Positions 30,327 through 40,107 of a stretch of 64,000 bases of DNA are shown here, piece by piece. The DNA is from Salinisphaeraceae bacterium (lineage in GTDB: Bacteria; Pseudomonadota; Gammaproteobacteria; Nevskiales; Salinisphaeraceae), in NCBI GenBank assembly GCA_002683405.1, contig NYTH01000054.1, positions 1 through 64,000 on the forward strand. Direction: 5' to 3'. The translations under genes were made by a program, and so were the position numbers. Each line of letters starts with the position of its first letter. The first letter of the stretch is position 1. The notes beneath the pieces were generated by a model. It had not been told where the DNA came from and made no database searches. It saw only the letters and a list, made by a program, of their open reading frames with translations.

Positions 30327-30354
30327 ATCTTCTCTTCATAGAGAGGCGAGTAAT

Positions 30355-32415
30355 ATGCCCATTCCTACACTTGAACAGAAACTCACCTGGCTGAAACCAT
30401 CCAGGCCCAGCCAGCGGGAGTTGGACCTGGCGGCCGCCATGGATCCGGCGCAGGTGGAAATCGGCTTCCAGCGCACCAACGATATTCTTTCCGAAGCCAT
30501 GGAAGTGTTTCAGCGCACCTGCCGCTGTGCCATGGGCGTGGCGGGCGACTCGCTGGTCTGCATCATGACGGCCGAGGGCGACATGGTGAACGCCTCCTGC
30601 GGCACGTACCTGCATTCGGTTATTCCGCCGCTGATCAGCAAGTTCATCATGGAAACCTATGGCGAGAACCCCGGCATCAAGGATGGTGATCTGTGGTTCG
30701 CCAACGACGCCGTCTACGGCGGCGTGCACAACCCGGATCAGGGGCTGCTCATGCCCGTATTCTTCGAGGGCGAACTCGTCGCCTGGACGGTGGCGCTGGT
30801 GCACACCACCGAAACCGGCGCCATTGAACCCGGCGGCATGCCGGTGTCAGCCACCTCGCGCTTCGAGGAAGGCATGAATCTGCCGCCCACGAAAATCGGC
30901 GAGAACTTCAGGCTGCGCGACGACATCATGAGCATCTTCGAGGCCTTCGGGCTCCGTGCGCCGGCCATGATCACCACGGACATGAAGGCCCGCGCCACCA
31001 CGGCCGACCGCGTGCGCCGACGAATCGTGGAAATTTGCGAGAAGGAGGGAGCCGACTACCTGCGTGGCCTGTTCCGCAACATGCTGCAGCAGGCCGAGGA
31101 CGGCGCCCGCGACCTGATCAGTCTGTGGCCGGACGGCCATTACCGTTGCGTGACCTTTGCCGACGCAGTAGGTCTGCAGCAGGGCCTGGTCCGCAACTGC
31201 TACATGGATATGGAGAAAAAGGGCGACAAGCTCATTGTCGACTTTTCGAAAACCGGGCCCGAAACCGCCAGCTCCTACAACGCCCACCCGCAGGCGGCGA
31301 TTGCGCATTTCTCCAACTACATCTACGAGTACCTGTTCCACGCGCTGCCCATCAACAACGGCACCTTTGCCTCGATCGACTTCAGGTTCGGCAAGAACAC
31401 CTGCCTGAGTCCCGACCCGCGTGCGGCCACCTCGAATTCGGTGATGATTTCCTCCGGGGTGATGAGCGCCAACCACAACTGCTTTGCCAAGGCGATGTTC
31501 TGCACCTCGGACTGGCAGCAGGCGGGTGCATCGCTGGGCAACGGTGGTAACGCGCTGGTGCTGGCCGGCGAGAATCAATGGGAATACGACTTCGCCGACA
31601 TGATGGCCTATTCGATCAACAGCGAAGGCCAGGGCGCGCTGCCCAGCATGGACGGCATGGACTCCTTCGGCTTTCCCTGGGCGCCGTTCGGTCGGGCGCC
31701 GAATACGGAGTTCGTGGAGAACGAGTTTCCGCTGCTCATCCCCATCTCCAACCATCTGGCCGATTCCTGCGGCCACGGCAAGTACCGTGGCGGCGTGGGC
31801 ACGGTGCAGCTGTGGGTGGCGCATCTCAAGCCGCAGGTGGCGCTGATGGCCATTGCCGACAACACCAAGCTGCAGACCCCACAGGGTCTGTTTGGCGGCT
31901 ACGCGCCGTGCACCATTCCGGGCATCGGGGTGCGTAAGGCCAACATTCGCCAGATGATGGGCGAGGGCGATCAGGCCCTGACCATGGACGCCTACGACAT
32001 TCTTTCCAACCGCACGGTGAAGGGTGATTACGAGGTCGAATTCCAGGGTCGCTCGGTGCGCGGCTACGAGGAAGGCGACATCATTACCTTCGCCTTTTCC
32101 ACCGGTGGCTGCGGTTACGGCGACCCGATGGACCGCGACCCCAAGGCCGTGGAGGCCGACGTGCAGAAAGGCACCGTTTCGGTCGAGGCCGCGGAGTTTG
32201 TCTACAAAGTGGCCTGGGACGCGGAAAACCGGCGCATCGACGAGTTGCTGACTCGCGACATGAGAGATGCCGAGCGGGCCGCGCGCCAGCAGCGCGGCAA
32301 GCCATGGGACCAGTTCGAGAAGGAATGGTCGCAGAAGAAGCCACCCGAGGAAGTGCTGGTGCACTACGGCAGCTGGCCGGACGCCGAGTCCAGCGGGGCG
32401 CCCTACCGGGCGTAG
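30355..32415 (+). CDS. apcD: Acetophenone carboxylase-type beta subunit (HyuB-like)
   Basis: Predicted carboxylating subunit, 686 residues, hydantoinase B/oxoprolinase family. The hallmark region NDAVYGGVHNPDQGLLMPVF (about 122-141), followed by a TETGAIEPGGMP block, matches HyuB proteins, as do SNHLADSCGHGKYRGGVGTV and the C-terminal GCGYGDPMDRDP. In the acetophenone carboxylase structure the beta subunit combines activated CO2 with the ketone enolate. Inverted repeats flank the gene on both sides, so its distance from apcC is unusual for subunits of one complex. Confidence 0.76.
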   Translation: MPIPTLEQKLTWLKPSRPSQRELDLAAAMDPAQVEIGFQRTNDILSEAMEVFQRTCRCAMGVAGDSLVCIMTAEGDMVNASCGTYLHSVIPPLISKFIMETYGENPGIKDGDLWFANDAVYGGVHNPDQGLLMPVFFEGELVAWTVALVHTTETGAIEPGGMPVSATSRFEEGMNLPPTKIGENFRLRDDIMSIFEAFGLRAPAMITTDMKARATTADRVRRRIVEICEKEGADYLRGLFRNMLQQAEDGARDLISLWPDGHYRCVTFADAVGLQQGLVRNCYMDMEKKGDKLIVDFSKTGPETASSYNAHPQAAIAHFSNYIYEYLFHALPINNGTFASIDFRFGKNTCLSPDPRAATSNSVMISSGVMSANHNCFAKAMFCTSDWQQAGASLGNGGNALVLAGENQWEYDFADMMAYSINSEGQGALPSMDGMDSFGFPWAPFGRAPNTEFVENEFPLLIPISNHLADSCGHGKYRGGVGTVQLWVAHLKPQVALMAIADNTKLQTPQGLFGGYAPCTIPGIGVRKANIRQMMGEGDQALTMDAYDILSNRTVKGDYEVEFQGRSVRGYEEGDIITFAFSTGGCGYGDPMDRDPKAVEADVQKGTVSVEAAEFVYKVAWDAENRRIDELLTRDMRDAERAARQQRGKPWDQFEKEWSQKKPPEEVLVHYGSWPDAESSGAPYRA

Positions 32416-32440
32416 TGTTTATTGCCGGATAAGAAAGACT

Positions 32441-32611
32441 GCCACAGAGGCACAGAGAACGCAGAGGAAAGAAAACAGGAGACTTGAAACCACAAAGAAC
32501 ACCAAGCGCACAAAGTTAATGCTTAGCGGTCGCTTATCGCCATTTGGGACCGTTGCGTTTGTCGGATGAACGTCCTGCCTTTTCTCTGTGTGCTCCGTGC
32601 CTCTGTGGTTC
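32441..32611. repeat. Long imperfect inverted repeat, copy 2
   Basis: Starts GCCACAGAGGCACAGAGAAC, inner part ACCACAAAGAACACCAAGCG, and returns with TCTCTGTGTGCTCCGTGCC and TCTGTGGTTC. The centre is diverged from the other copies. It fills the gap between the HyuB-like gene and the next gene. Confidence 0.85.
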
Positions 32612-32636
32612 TGCCCTTAGAGGATGAGCTTTTCCT

Positions 32637-33446
32637 ATGAGTGAACCGTGGAGAAAACATCTCGCCGCGCTGGGCAAGGATGCCTCGGCAAGGCCGGCGT
32701 CAAAACCGTTGTTCGCACCCGTCATATTCAGTGGGGCCGCGCAGATCGAGGCGGTCGATGCCCGGGACATGCTTGAAGACGCCACGCTGCTGGGCAAGTG
32801 TCTTAACGGTACCCGCCAGCTGCTGAATCTGGACTGCCTGTATGTCTGCGCGCCCAGCGAGGCCGAGGCAGAGGCCGCCAAAAGTGACAACCCCGCCGCC
32901 CAGCCTCGTCTGGCCGCCGGCATCGAGGTATGCCAACGGTTGTCTGATACCGAGGGCGACCGCCTGGCGCTATTGGCTGGTCTGACGGGCCCGGCGGCGC
33001 TCGCGACCCGGCTCATGGCGGGACAGGACGTCGACGACATCGAGGACTACTACGAGCAGGCCAGCGCCGGCCTGCTGGCGCTGGTCAAGGCGCTGGGTGA
33101 GGCAGGCTGCAGCGGCATCTGGTTTCAGGAAAACGCGGCGCCCGGCGACGCCGACGATGAACGTGAAATCTGGGAAGACAGCCTCACCCCCATCGTCAAC
33201 GTGGCCCGCTTCCACAAGCTGCCCGTCTTCGTGAGCTTTACTGAACACGAGCCGGACGAATGCCCCGCCGGCGTGATTGTCTGCGCGTCCGGTGGCGGCG
33301 ACAGCGCCGCCGGCCTTTTGCCAGCTGACTGGAACACCTGGAACGAACTGCCCGGTGACTGCCAGATCGTGCTCACGCCCGCCGAAGTTGATCCCGCGGT
33401 GAAGCTGGCAGACTTGCGGGAGCAAATCGGGCGAATGGCGGGGTAG
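32637..33446 (+). CDS. apcE: Fifth subunit-like protein of the carboxylase cluster
   Basis: A 269-residue acidic protein at the position of the epsilon subunit gene apcE of EbN1. No strong family motif is visible. The segment LALLAGLTGPAALATRLMAG, followed by an IEDYYEQASAGLLALVKALG helix and then GCSGIWFQENA, recalls uroporphyrinogen-decarboxylase-fold proteins, where a GPx(T/A)LA element precedes a helix and a metal site. That resemblance is by eye only. Epsilon of Apc is needed for full activity in EbN1; a similar role here is inferred from gene order. The predicted mass is lower than the 34 kDa reported there. Confidence 0.5.
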   Translation: MSEPWRKHLAALGKDASARPASKPLFAPVIFSGAAQIEAVDARDMLEDATLLGKCLNGTRQLLNLDCLYVCAPSEAEAEAAKSDNPAAQPRLAAGIEVCQRLSDTEGDRLALLAGLTGPAALATRLMAGQDVDDIEDYYEQASAGLLALVKALGEAGCSGIWFQENAAPGDADDEREIWEDSLTPIVNVARFHKLPVFVSFTEHEPDECPAGVIVCASGGGDSAAGLLPADWNTWNELPGDCQIVLTPAEVDPAVKLADLREQIGRMAG

Positions 33447-33464
33447 CCTGATACCAAGAAAAAA

Positions 33465-33632
33465 GCGCCACAGAGGCACAGAGAGCACAGAGAAGAGGGA
33501 AGATTCTCACCACAAAGAGCACAAAGGTCACAAAGAAGGAAAAGTCATCGATGAGTCTTGCCTTTGTGTGCTTCGTGCCTTTGTGGTTCAGCTTTATTCA
33601 CGCCCTTCTCTGTGTCCTCCGTGCCCCTGTGA
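33465..33632. repeat. Long imperfect inverted repeat, copy 3
   Basis: Left arm GCGCCACAGAGGCACAGAGA then CACCACAAAGAGCACAAAGG; right arm CCTTTGTGTGCTTCGTGCC, TTTGTGGTTC and CTCTGTGTCCTCCGTGCC. This is the most regular copy, with inner arms nearly complementary along their whole length. Confidence 0.9.
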
Positions 33633-33664
33633 TTTTTCATTCCCTAGAGATAAAGCTTTAAATC

Positions 33665-34855
33665 ATGAAGTTTTCCAACGCTTATATCCCCTGCGGGTTC
33701 GCCTGGTCCTCGCCCTTCGTTAAGTGGCAGGGCAGCCTGGCGGACGTATCCAGCATGGATCTGGCCAGCCTGGTGACTCGCGATGCGCTGGATGAGCGTG
33801 GCTACGACCCCGGCCAGCTGGATCGCATGGTGCTCGGCACCACCATTCCGCAGCAGAATTCCTTTTACGCCGTACCCTGGATCGCGGCGCGTATAGGCGC
33901 CGACGGTATTACCGGCCCGCACATTCAGCAGGCCTGCGCGACCTCGCCGGTGTGTCTGGCGGAGGCTGCAACGAATCTGGAATGCGATGCGGCGCAAACC
34001 ATCCTGGTGCTTACGGCGGACCGCACCAGCAACGGGCCCACCGTCATCTATCCGCAGACGCGCAGCATGGGCGGCAGCCCGAGGGTGGAGAACTGGGTGC
34101 TCGACAGCTTTGCCGCCGACCCGAACACCGGCAAGGCCATGATCATGACAGCCGACAATGTGGCCGCCGAAGCGGGCTTCAGCGCTCAAGCCCTGAATGA
34201 CGTCACGCTACTGCGCTGGCAACAATACGAGTCGTCGCTCGCCGACGACCGGGTCTTTCAGAAGCGCTACATGCAGCCGGTGAAAATTCCCGGCCGCAAG
34301 GGTCAGGTCATGCAAATCAGTGCGGACGAGGGTGTGTCTGGCTATTCGGCCGAGGGGCTCGCGGGCCTCAAGCCGGCTGCCGGCGGCGTCGTAACCATGG
34401 GCATGCAGACGCATCCGGCCGACGGCAGCGCCGGGGCAATTGTGTGTAGCGAGGTAAAGGCCCGTGAGCTTTCCAATGGCAATGGTGTGGTCCGCGTGAT
34501 CGCCGCCGGCTTCGGCCGGGCGGCCAAGGCCGAAATGCCCAAGGCGCCGGTACTGGCGGCAGACAAGGCTCTCGCGGCCGCCGGCCTTGGATACGACGAC
34601 CTCAAATTAATCAACACCCATAATCCTTTCGCCGTGAACGACCTCTGGTTTGAAAAGCAGACCGGTTTCGATCTCGAAAAAACCAATCGATACGGCTGCA
34701 GCCTCATCTACGGCCATCCGCAGGGACCAACCGGTCTGCGCTCCATCGCCGAGCTCATCGAAGCCCTGAAAGACGCAGGCGGTGGCCTGGGCATGTTCAC
34801 CGGCTGCGCTGCGGGCGACACCGGCGCGGCGTTGATTATTGAAGTTCTAGACTAG
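33665..34855 (+). CDS. Atypical thiolase, predicted benzoylacetyl-CoA thiolase
   Basis: Predicted to split benzoylacetyl-CoA with CoA into benzoyl-CoA and acetyl-CoA. In the 396-residue protein the nucleophile is Cys91 in QQACATSPV, the general-base His351 lies in YGHPQGPTG and the second Cys381 in FTGCAAGDTG. The usual NEAFA box is replaced by NTHNPFAVND, and the CGSG context of the nucleophile is altered, so it belongs to a divergent thiolase branch. It follows the fifth carboxylase gene after a repeat-filled gap and precedes the CoA ligase. The reaction is inferred from context. Confidence 0.7.
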   Translation: MKFSNAYIPCGFAWSSPFVKWQGSLADVSSMDLASLVTRDALDERGYDPGQLDRMVLGTTIPQQNSFYAVPWIAARIGADGITGPHIQQACATSPVCLAEAATNLECDAAQTILVLTADRTSNGPTVIYPQTRSMGGSPRVENWVLDSFAADPNTGKAMIMTADNVAAEAGFSAQALNDVTLLRWQQYESSLADDRVFQKRYMQPVKIPGRKGQVMQISADEGVSGYSAEGLAGLKPAAGGVVTMGMQTHPADGSAGAIVCSEVKARELSNGNGVVRVIAAGFGRAAKAEMPKAPVLAADKALAAAGLGYDDLKLINTHNPFAVNDLWFEKQTGFDLEKTNRYGCSLIYGHPQGPTGLRSIAELIEALKDAGGGLGMFTGCAAGDTGAALIIEVLD

Positions 34856-34889
34856 GTGCCGCTGGAGGAGTCGAGACAGTTCAAGAATT

Positions 34890-35048
34890 AACCACAGAGG
34901 CGCGGAGGCACAGAGAAGAGGAAAGAGGTTCACCACAAAGGCACGAAGGTCACAAAGAAAGAGGCGTTATTGATGCTTTCACTTCGAGCGCTATGTGGTT
35001 CAAGTCTTTCTGCTTGGTTCTCTGTGTCCTCTGTGCCTCAGCGGCGCT
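34890..35048. repeat. Long imperfect inverted repeat, copy 4
   Basis: Left arm ACCACAGAGGCGCGGAGGCA and CACCACAAAGGCACGAAGGT; right arm CTATGTGGTTCAAG and CTCTGTGTCCTCTGTGCCTC. First of two copies in the 419-bp gap between the thiolase and ligase genes. Confidence 0.87.
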
Positions 35049-35082
35049 TTTTCAAAGGATTGAACTATTGCGAGGGCGTAGT

Positions 35083-35242
35083 TAGAGAGGCGCAAATAAA
35101 TCACCAAGTGATTCTCCGCAAAGGCACGAAGGTCACAAAAAAGAGAGGCAATTCATGCTTTCACTTTGTGCACATTGTGCACTTTGTGGCTTAACACTTT
35201 CTGCCTAGTGCTCTGCGTCCTCTGTGCCTCTGTGGCGCTCTC
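35083..35242. repeat. Long imperfect inverted repeat, copy 5 (left end degraded)
   Basis: Inner part GCAAAGGCACGAAGGTCACA and CACTTTGTGGCTTAACAC, right end CTCTGCGTCCTCTGTGCCTC. The left outer arm is largely lost compared with the other copies. It lies just upstream of the ligase ribosome site. Confidence 0.8.
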
Positions 35243-35274
35243 ATAAAAAGATTATCGCGAACGAGGAGAGAATC

Positions 35275-36830
<1,556 letters not shown>

Positions 36831-36834
<4 letters not shown>

Positions 36835-37640
36835 CCGCCAACGACCATCATTTTCTGAATGTCGACGGCGTACATCTGGAGTGCCGCTGGGCGATCCCGG
36901 CGCAGCCCCGCCCCGACTGTCCGGTGCTGGTGTTGCTGCACGAAGGCCTGGGCTGTGTTGCGGCCTGGAAGGCGTGGCCCGATGAGCTGGCCGAGGCCAG
37001 TGGCTGTCGCGTGTTCGTGTACAGCCGCGCGGGGTACGGCGCGTCTGACCCGGTGAGCCTGCCGCGGCCTATCCGCTATATGCATCACGAGGGGCACGCT
37101 GTGTTGCCAAGGGTGCTGGATGTCGCCGGCATAGACGACGCGGTGCTCGTGGGCCACAGCGATGGCGGCTCCATTGCGATCATCATGGCGGGCGGCGAGC
37201 AGGATTCGCGCGTTCGCGGGCTGGTCCTCCTGGCGGCGCACGTGTTCAACGAGCAGATCTGCGTGGACGCCATTCGGCAGGCCGCCGTGGCCTATGAGCA
37301 GGGCGGCCTGCGCGAAGGGCTGCGCAAATATCACGGCGACAACGTGGACGTGGCCTTCCGGGGCTGGAACCAGGCCTGGCTGCACCCCGATTTCTGGCAC
37401 TGGAACCTCGAGGAATATCTACCGGGGATTGGCGTGCCGGCGCTGATCATGCAGGGCCGGCAGGACCAGTACGGCACGGCCGCCCAGGTCGAAGCGATAG
37501 CGGGACAGGTGGCCGGGCCGACCACCGTCTGCTGGCTCGATGATTGTGGCCACGCACCCCATCGCGAAGCACCCGTGCAGAGCATTGATGCGATCAAGGC
37601 CTTCGTGAATAGCCTGACCGAGGCGGGTAATGGCGCCTGA
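36831..37640 (+). CDS. Alpha/beta-fold hydrolase
   Basis: A 269-residue alpha/beta hydrolase with nucleophile elbow GHSDGGS (about residues 106-112), oxyanion region LHEGLGC near the N-terminus, and a catalytic His in DDCGHAPHREAP near the C-terminus; the acid may be Asp in MQGRQDQYGTA. It overlaps the ligase by 4 nt (ATGA) and the next gene by 11 nt, so it belongs to the same transcript. It could hydrolyse a ring-cleavage lactone, ester or stalled thioester of the pathway. That role is inference. Confidence 0.8.
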
Positions 37641-38181
37641 AAACTGGCAGGGCCTGTCCGACGGCGACCCTTACCACGACCATGCGCATCACGACCCGGA
37701 CCGCGAAGCCGGTCCGTCGCCCGAGAGCCCGCGGTATTCGGAGCGGCCGCTGCCACGCTATCGCTATCTGCCCGGTCGCGATCCGCACCCGGTCGACGAC
37801 GATGAGGGCCATGGCCTGGACGCGCCGGCGATCGTACAGGCCCGCGCGTTCAGCGAAGTGCTGGCCGACTGGCGTTACGCCATCGACCTGTTCAACCACG
37901 GATACTGGTGGGAGGCAGGGCGCTATTTCTCGGCGCTGCGCCACGCGCGGGGCGCGCCCGACAGCATCGAGATACTTCGCCTGGCTGCGGATACCTTGCT
38001 CAAGCGCCGTATGGGCTGGCGGTCCGCCGTGGCGCAAGGGCGAAGCGCGATATTGAAAGCCGGCGCCCGAATGCCGGGGGATGCACCGAACATTGTCGAC
38101 TTCATCGCCTGGACCGAAGCACTGGATCGCTGCCTGCGGCCTGGCGGCAATGATTTTCCTCGTCTGAGGATCCGTGCCTGA
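37630..38181 (+). CDS. DUF309-like small helical protein
   Basis: A 183-residue protein. The first 70 residues are charged and His/Asp/Pro-rich (DPYHDHAHHDPDREAG), possibly disordered or metal-binding. The remainder resembles DUF309: FNHGYWWEAGRYFSALRHA corresponds to the FNxGxYxExHExLE motif but lacks the second acidic and His residues, then a leucine-rich helix and AILKAGARMPGDAPNIVDF. It overlaps the hydrolase gene and ends 97 bp before boxC. Function unknown. Confidence 0.6.
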   Translation: MAPENWQGLSDGDPYHDHAHHDPDREAGPSPESPRYSERPLPRYRYLPGRDPHPVDDDEGHGLDAPAIVQARAFSEVLADWRYAIDLFNHGYWWEAGRYFSALRHARGAPDSIEILRLAADTLLKRRMGWRSAVAQGRSAILKAGARMPGDAPNIVDFIAWTEALDRCLRPGGNDFPRLRIRA

Positions 38182-38191
38182 GAAATTAAAA

Positions 38192-38236
38192 TGCATTAAA
38201 ATGCAGTTGACGAATTGCAGTATATTGCACTATTCT
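38192..38236 (+). promoter_or_regulatory. boxC promoter with TGCA-N6-TGCA operators
   Basis: TTGACG (38207-38212) and TATTCT (38231-38236) are spaced by 18 bases. TGCA occurs at 38192, 38202, 38216 and 38226: two pairs each with a period of 10 bases, one just upstream of the -35 and one inside the spacer. BzdR, the model of this regulator family, binds operators built from TGCA repeats, so repression by the BoxR-type protein encoded at 41618 is the likely function. Confidence 0.62.
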
Positions 38237-38278
38237 TGATCGCATGATCACTCCCACCCGCCTATCCAAAGGTGCGAC

Positions 38279-39985
38279 ATGAACGCAACAGCCATGCAAA
38301 CAAGGCCCGAAGAGGCGCCACAGCAAAAAATGATCGATTTCCGCACGCATCCCGATGCGTACAAGCACTGGCGGCTTGAAATCGAGGCCCCGGTGGCGCG
38401 GCTTATCATGGATACCGACGAGAACAGCGGCCTGTTCGGGGGCTACGAGCTGAAGCTGAATTCCTATGATCTGGGTGTGGACATCGAGTTGGCCGATGCG
38501 ATGCAGCGGCTGCGCTTCGAGCATCCCGAGGTCAAGGTGGTGCAGCTCGAGTCCGGCAAGGAGCGTATGTTCTGCGCAGGCGCGAATATCCGCATGCTCG
38601 GCAAATCGCCGCATGCGCACAAGGTGAATTTCTGCAAGTTCACCAACGAGACCCGCAACGGGATCGAGGACGCCTCCGAGTGTTCCGGCATCAAGAGCAT
38701 GAGTGTGGTCGAGGGCATGGCCGCCGGGGGCGGTTACGAGCTGGCACTGGCCGCCGACTGGATCATCATGGCCGACGACAGCAACGCCGCGGTGGCCCTG
38801 CCCGAAGTGCCGCTGCTGGCCGTCTTGCCGGGGACCGGCGGTCTTACCCGCGTGACCGACAAGCGCCGCGTTCGCCGTGATCTGGCGGACGTGTTCTGCA
38901 CCATCGAGGAAGGCGTAAAGGGTCAGCGCGCGGTCGACTGGAAACTGGTCGATGAGCTCGCTGCCGCATCGAAGATGAAGGACGCGGTGGCGGCTCGCGC
39001 CAGGGATCTGGCCGCACAATCCGACCGGCCCGATGGTGAACAGGGTGTCGAATTCCAGCCGCTGCAGCGCGAGATCGCGGGCGATCGTATCGAGTATCGT
39101 CACGTCACGGCGCAGATCAACCGCAAGCAGCGCACGGTGGAAATCACCATCAAGGCGGTGGCCGAGGAGGCCCCGGCGACCGTAAGCGAGGTGAAGAAAC
39201 AGGGAGATGCGTTCTGGGTGCTCGCCATTACGCGCGAGCTGGACGACCTGCTGCTGCACCTGCGCTGCAACGAGTACGAACTGGGCTCGCTGATCTTCCG
39301 TACCGAGGGTGATCCGGAACTGGTGGCGGCCTACGACAAGCTGCTCAACGACAACGCCGATGACTGGCTGATTCGCGAGATTCGCCACTACTGGAAGCGC
39401 ACCATGAAGCGGCTCGACCTGACGTCGCGCAGCCTGTTTGCCTTCGTCACGCCGGGCAGCTGCTACGTCGGCTTTCTGGCCGAAATCCTGTTCTCGGTGG
39501 ACCGCAGCTACATGCTGGAAGGCATCTTCGAGGAAGCCGACATCGAGCAGGTGCCGGCCACCATCCGCCTCACCGAGTCCAACTTCGGCGCTTACCCCAT
39601 GTGCAACGGCCTCAGCCGTCTGGCCACGCGCTTTCTGGACGACGACGAGCAGATGCGCAAGGTGGAGGCCCTCATGCATCAGGGCCTGGACGCCGAGGCC
39701 GCCAACGACGCGGGCCTGCTGACCTACGCCCTGGACGACATCGACTGGGAAGACGAGGTGCGCATTCTCATCGAGGAACGCGCCAGCTTTTCGCCGGATG
39801 GTCTGACCGGCATGGAGGCCAACTTGCGCTTCGCCGGCCCCGAAACCATGGAAACCAAGATTTTCGGGCGGCTTACGGCCTGGCAGAACTGGATTTTCCA
39901 GCGGCCCAACGCAGTGGCCGAGAAAGGCGCCCTGCAGCTTTACGGTACCGGGCAACGCGCGGATTACGACAAGAAACGCGTGTAG
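38279..39985 (+). CDS. boxC: Benzoyl-CoA-dihydrodiol lyase (2,3-epoxybenzoyl-CoA dihydrolase)
   Basis: Opens the non-aromatic ring of 2,3-epoxybenzoyl-CoA to 3,4-didehydroadipyl-CoA semialdehyde and formate in the aerobic Box pathway. The 568-residue length fits BoxC, an enlarged crotonase. Crotonase-fold motifs are MFCAGANIRML (97-107) and VVEGMAAGGGYELALAADW (143-161), which supply the oxyanion hole for the thioester. A promoter with regulator boxes lies immediately upstream, so boxC begins a transcription unit with boxB even though the ligase operon reads into it. Confidence 0.93.
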   Translation: MNATAMQTRPEEAPQQKMIDFRTHPDAYKHWRLEIEAPVARLIMDTDENSGLFGGYELKLNSYDLGVDIELADAMQRLRFEHPEVKVVQLESGKERMFCAGANIRMLGKSPHAHKVNFCKFTNETRNGIEDASECSGIKSMSVVEGMAAGGGYELALAADWIIMADDSNAAVALPEVPLLAVLPGTGGLTRVTDKRRVRRDLADVFCTIEEGVKGQRAVDWKLVDELAAASKMKDAVAARARDLAAQSDRPDGEQGVEFQPLQREIAGDRIEYRHVTAQINRKQRTVEITIKAVAEEAPATVSEVKKQGDAFWVLAITRELDDLLLHLRCNEYELGSLIFRTEGDPELVAAYDKLLNDNADDWLIREIRHYWKRTMKRLDLTSRSLFAFVTPGSCYVGFLAEILFSVDRSYMLEGIFEEADIEQVPATIRLTESNFGAYPMCNGLSRLATRFLDDDEQMRKVEALMHQGLDAEAANDAGLLTYALDDIDWEDEVRILIEERASFSPDGLTGMEANLRFAGPETMETKIFGRLTAWQNWIFQRPNAVAEKGALQLYGTGQRADYDKKRV

Positions 39986-40107
39986 CGCAAATCACTATTA
40001 CGTCCATTCAGCCAACAACCACGCTTTCCGGATACGCCGTTCGAGCACGCTGATCAAAAGCGCTCTGACTCACCGCCGGAAGGCCCATCAGAAAGAGAGG
40101 TAGAACC

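Noticed and set aside
38186-39955. 589-codon antisense frame across boxC
   Set aside because: Shadow of a well-supported gene; no motif and no ribosome site.
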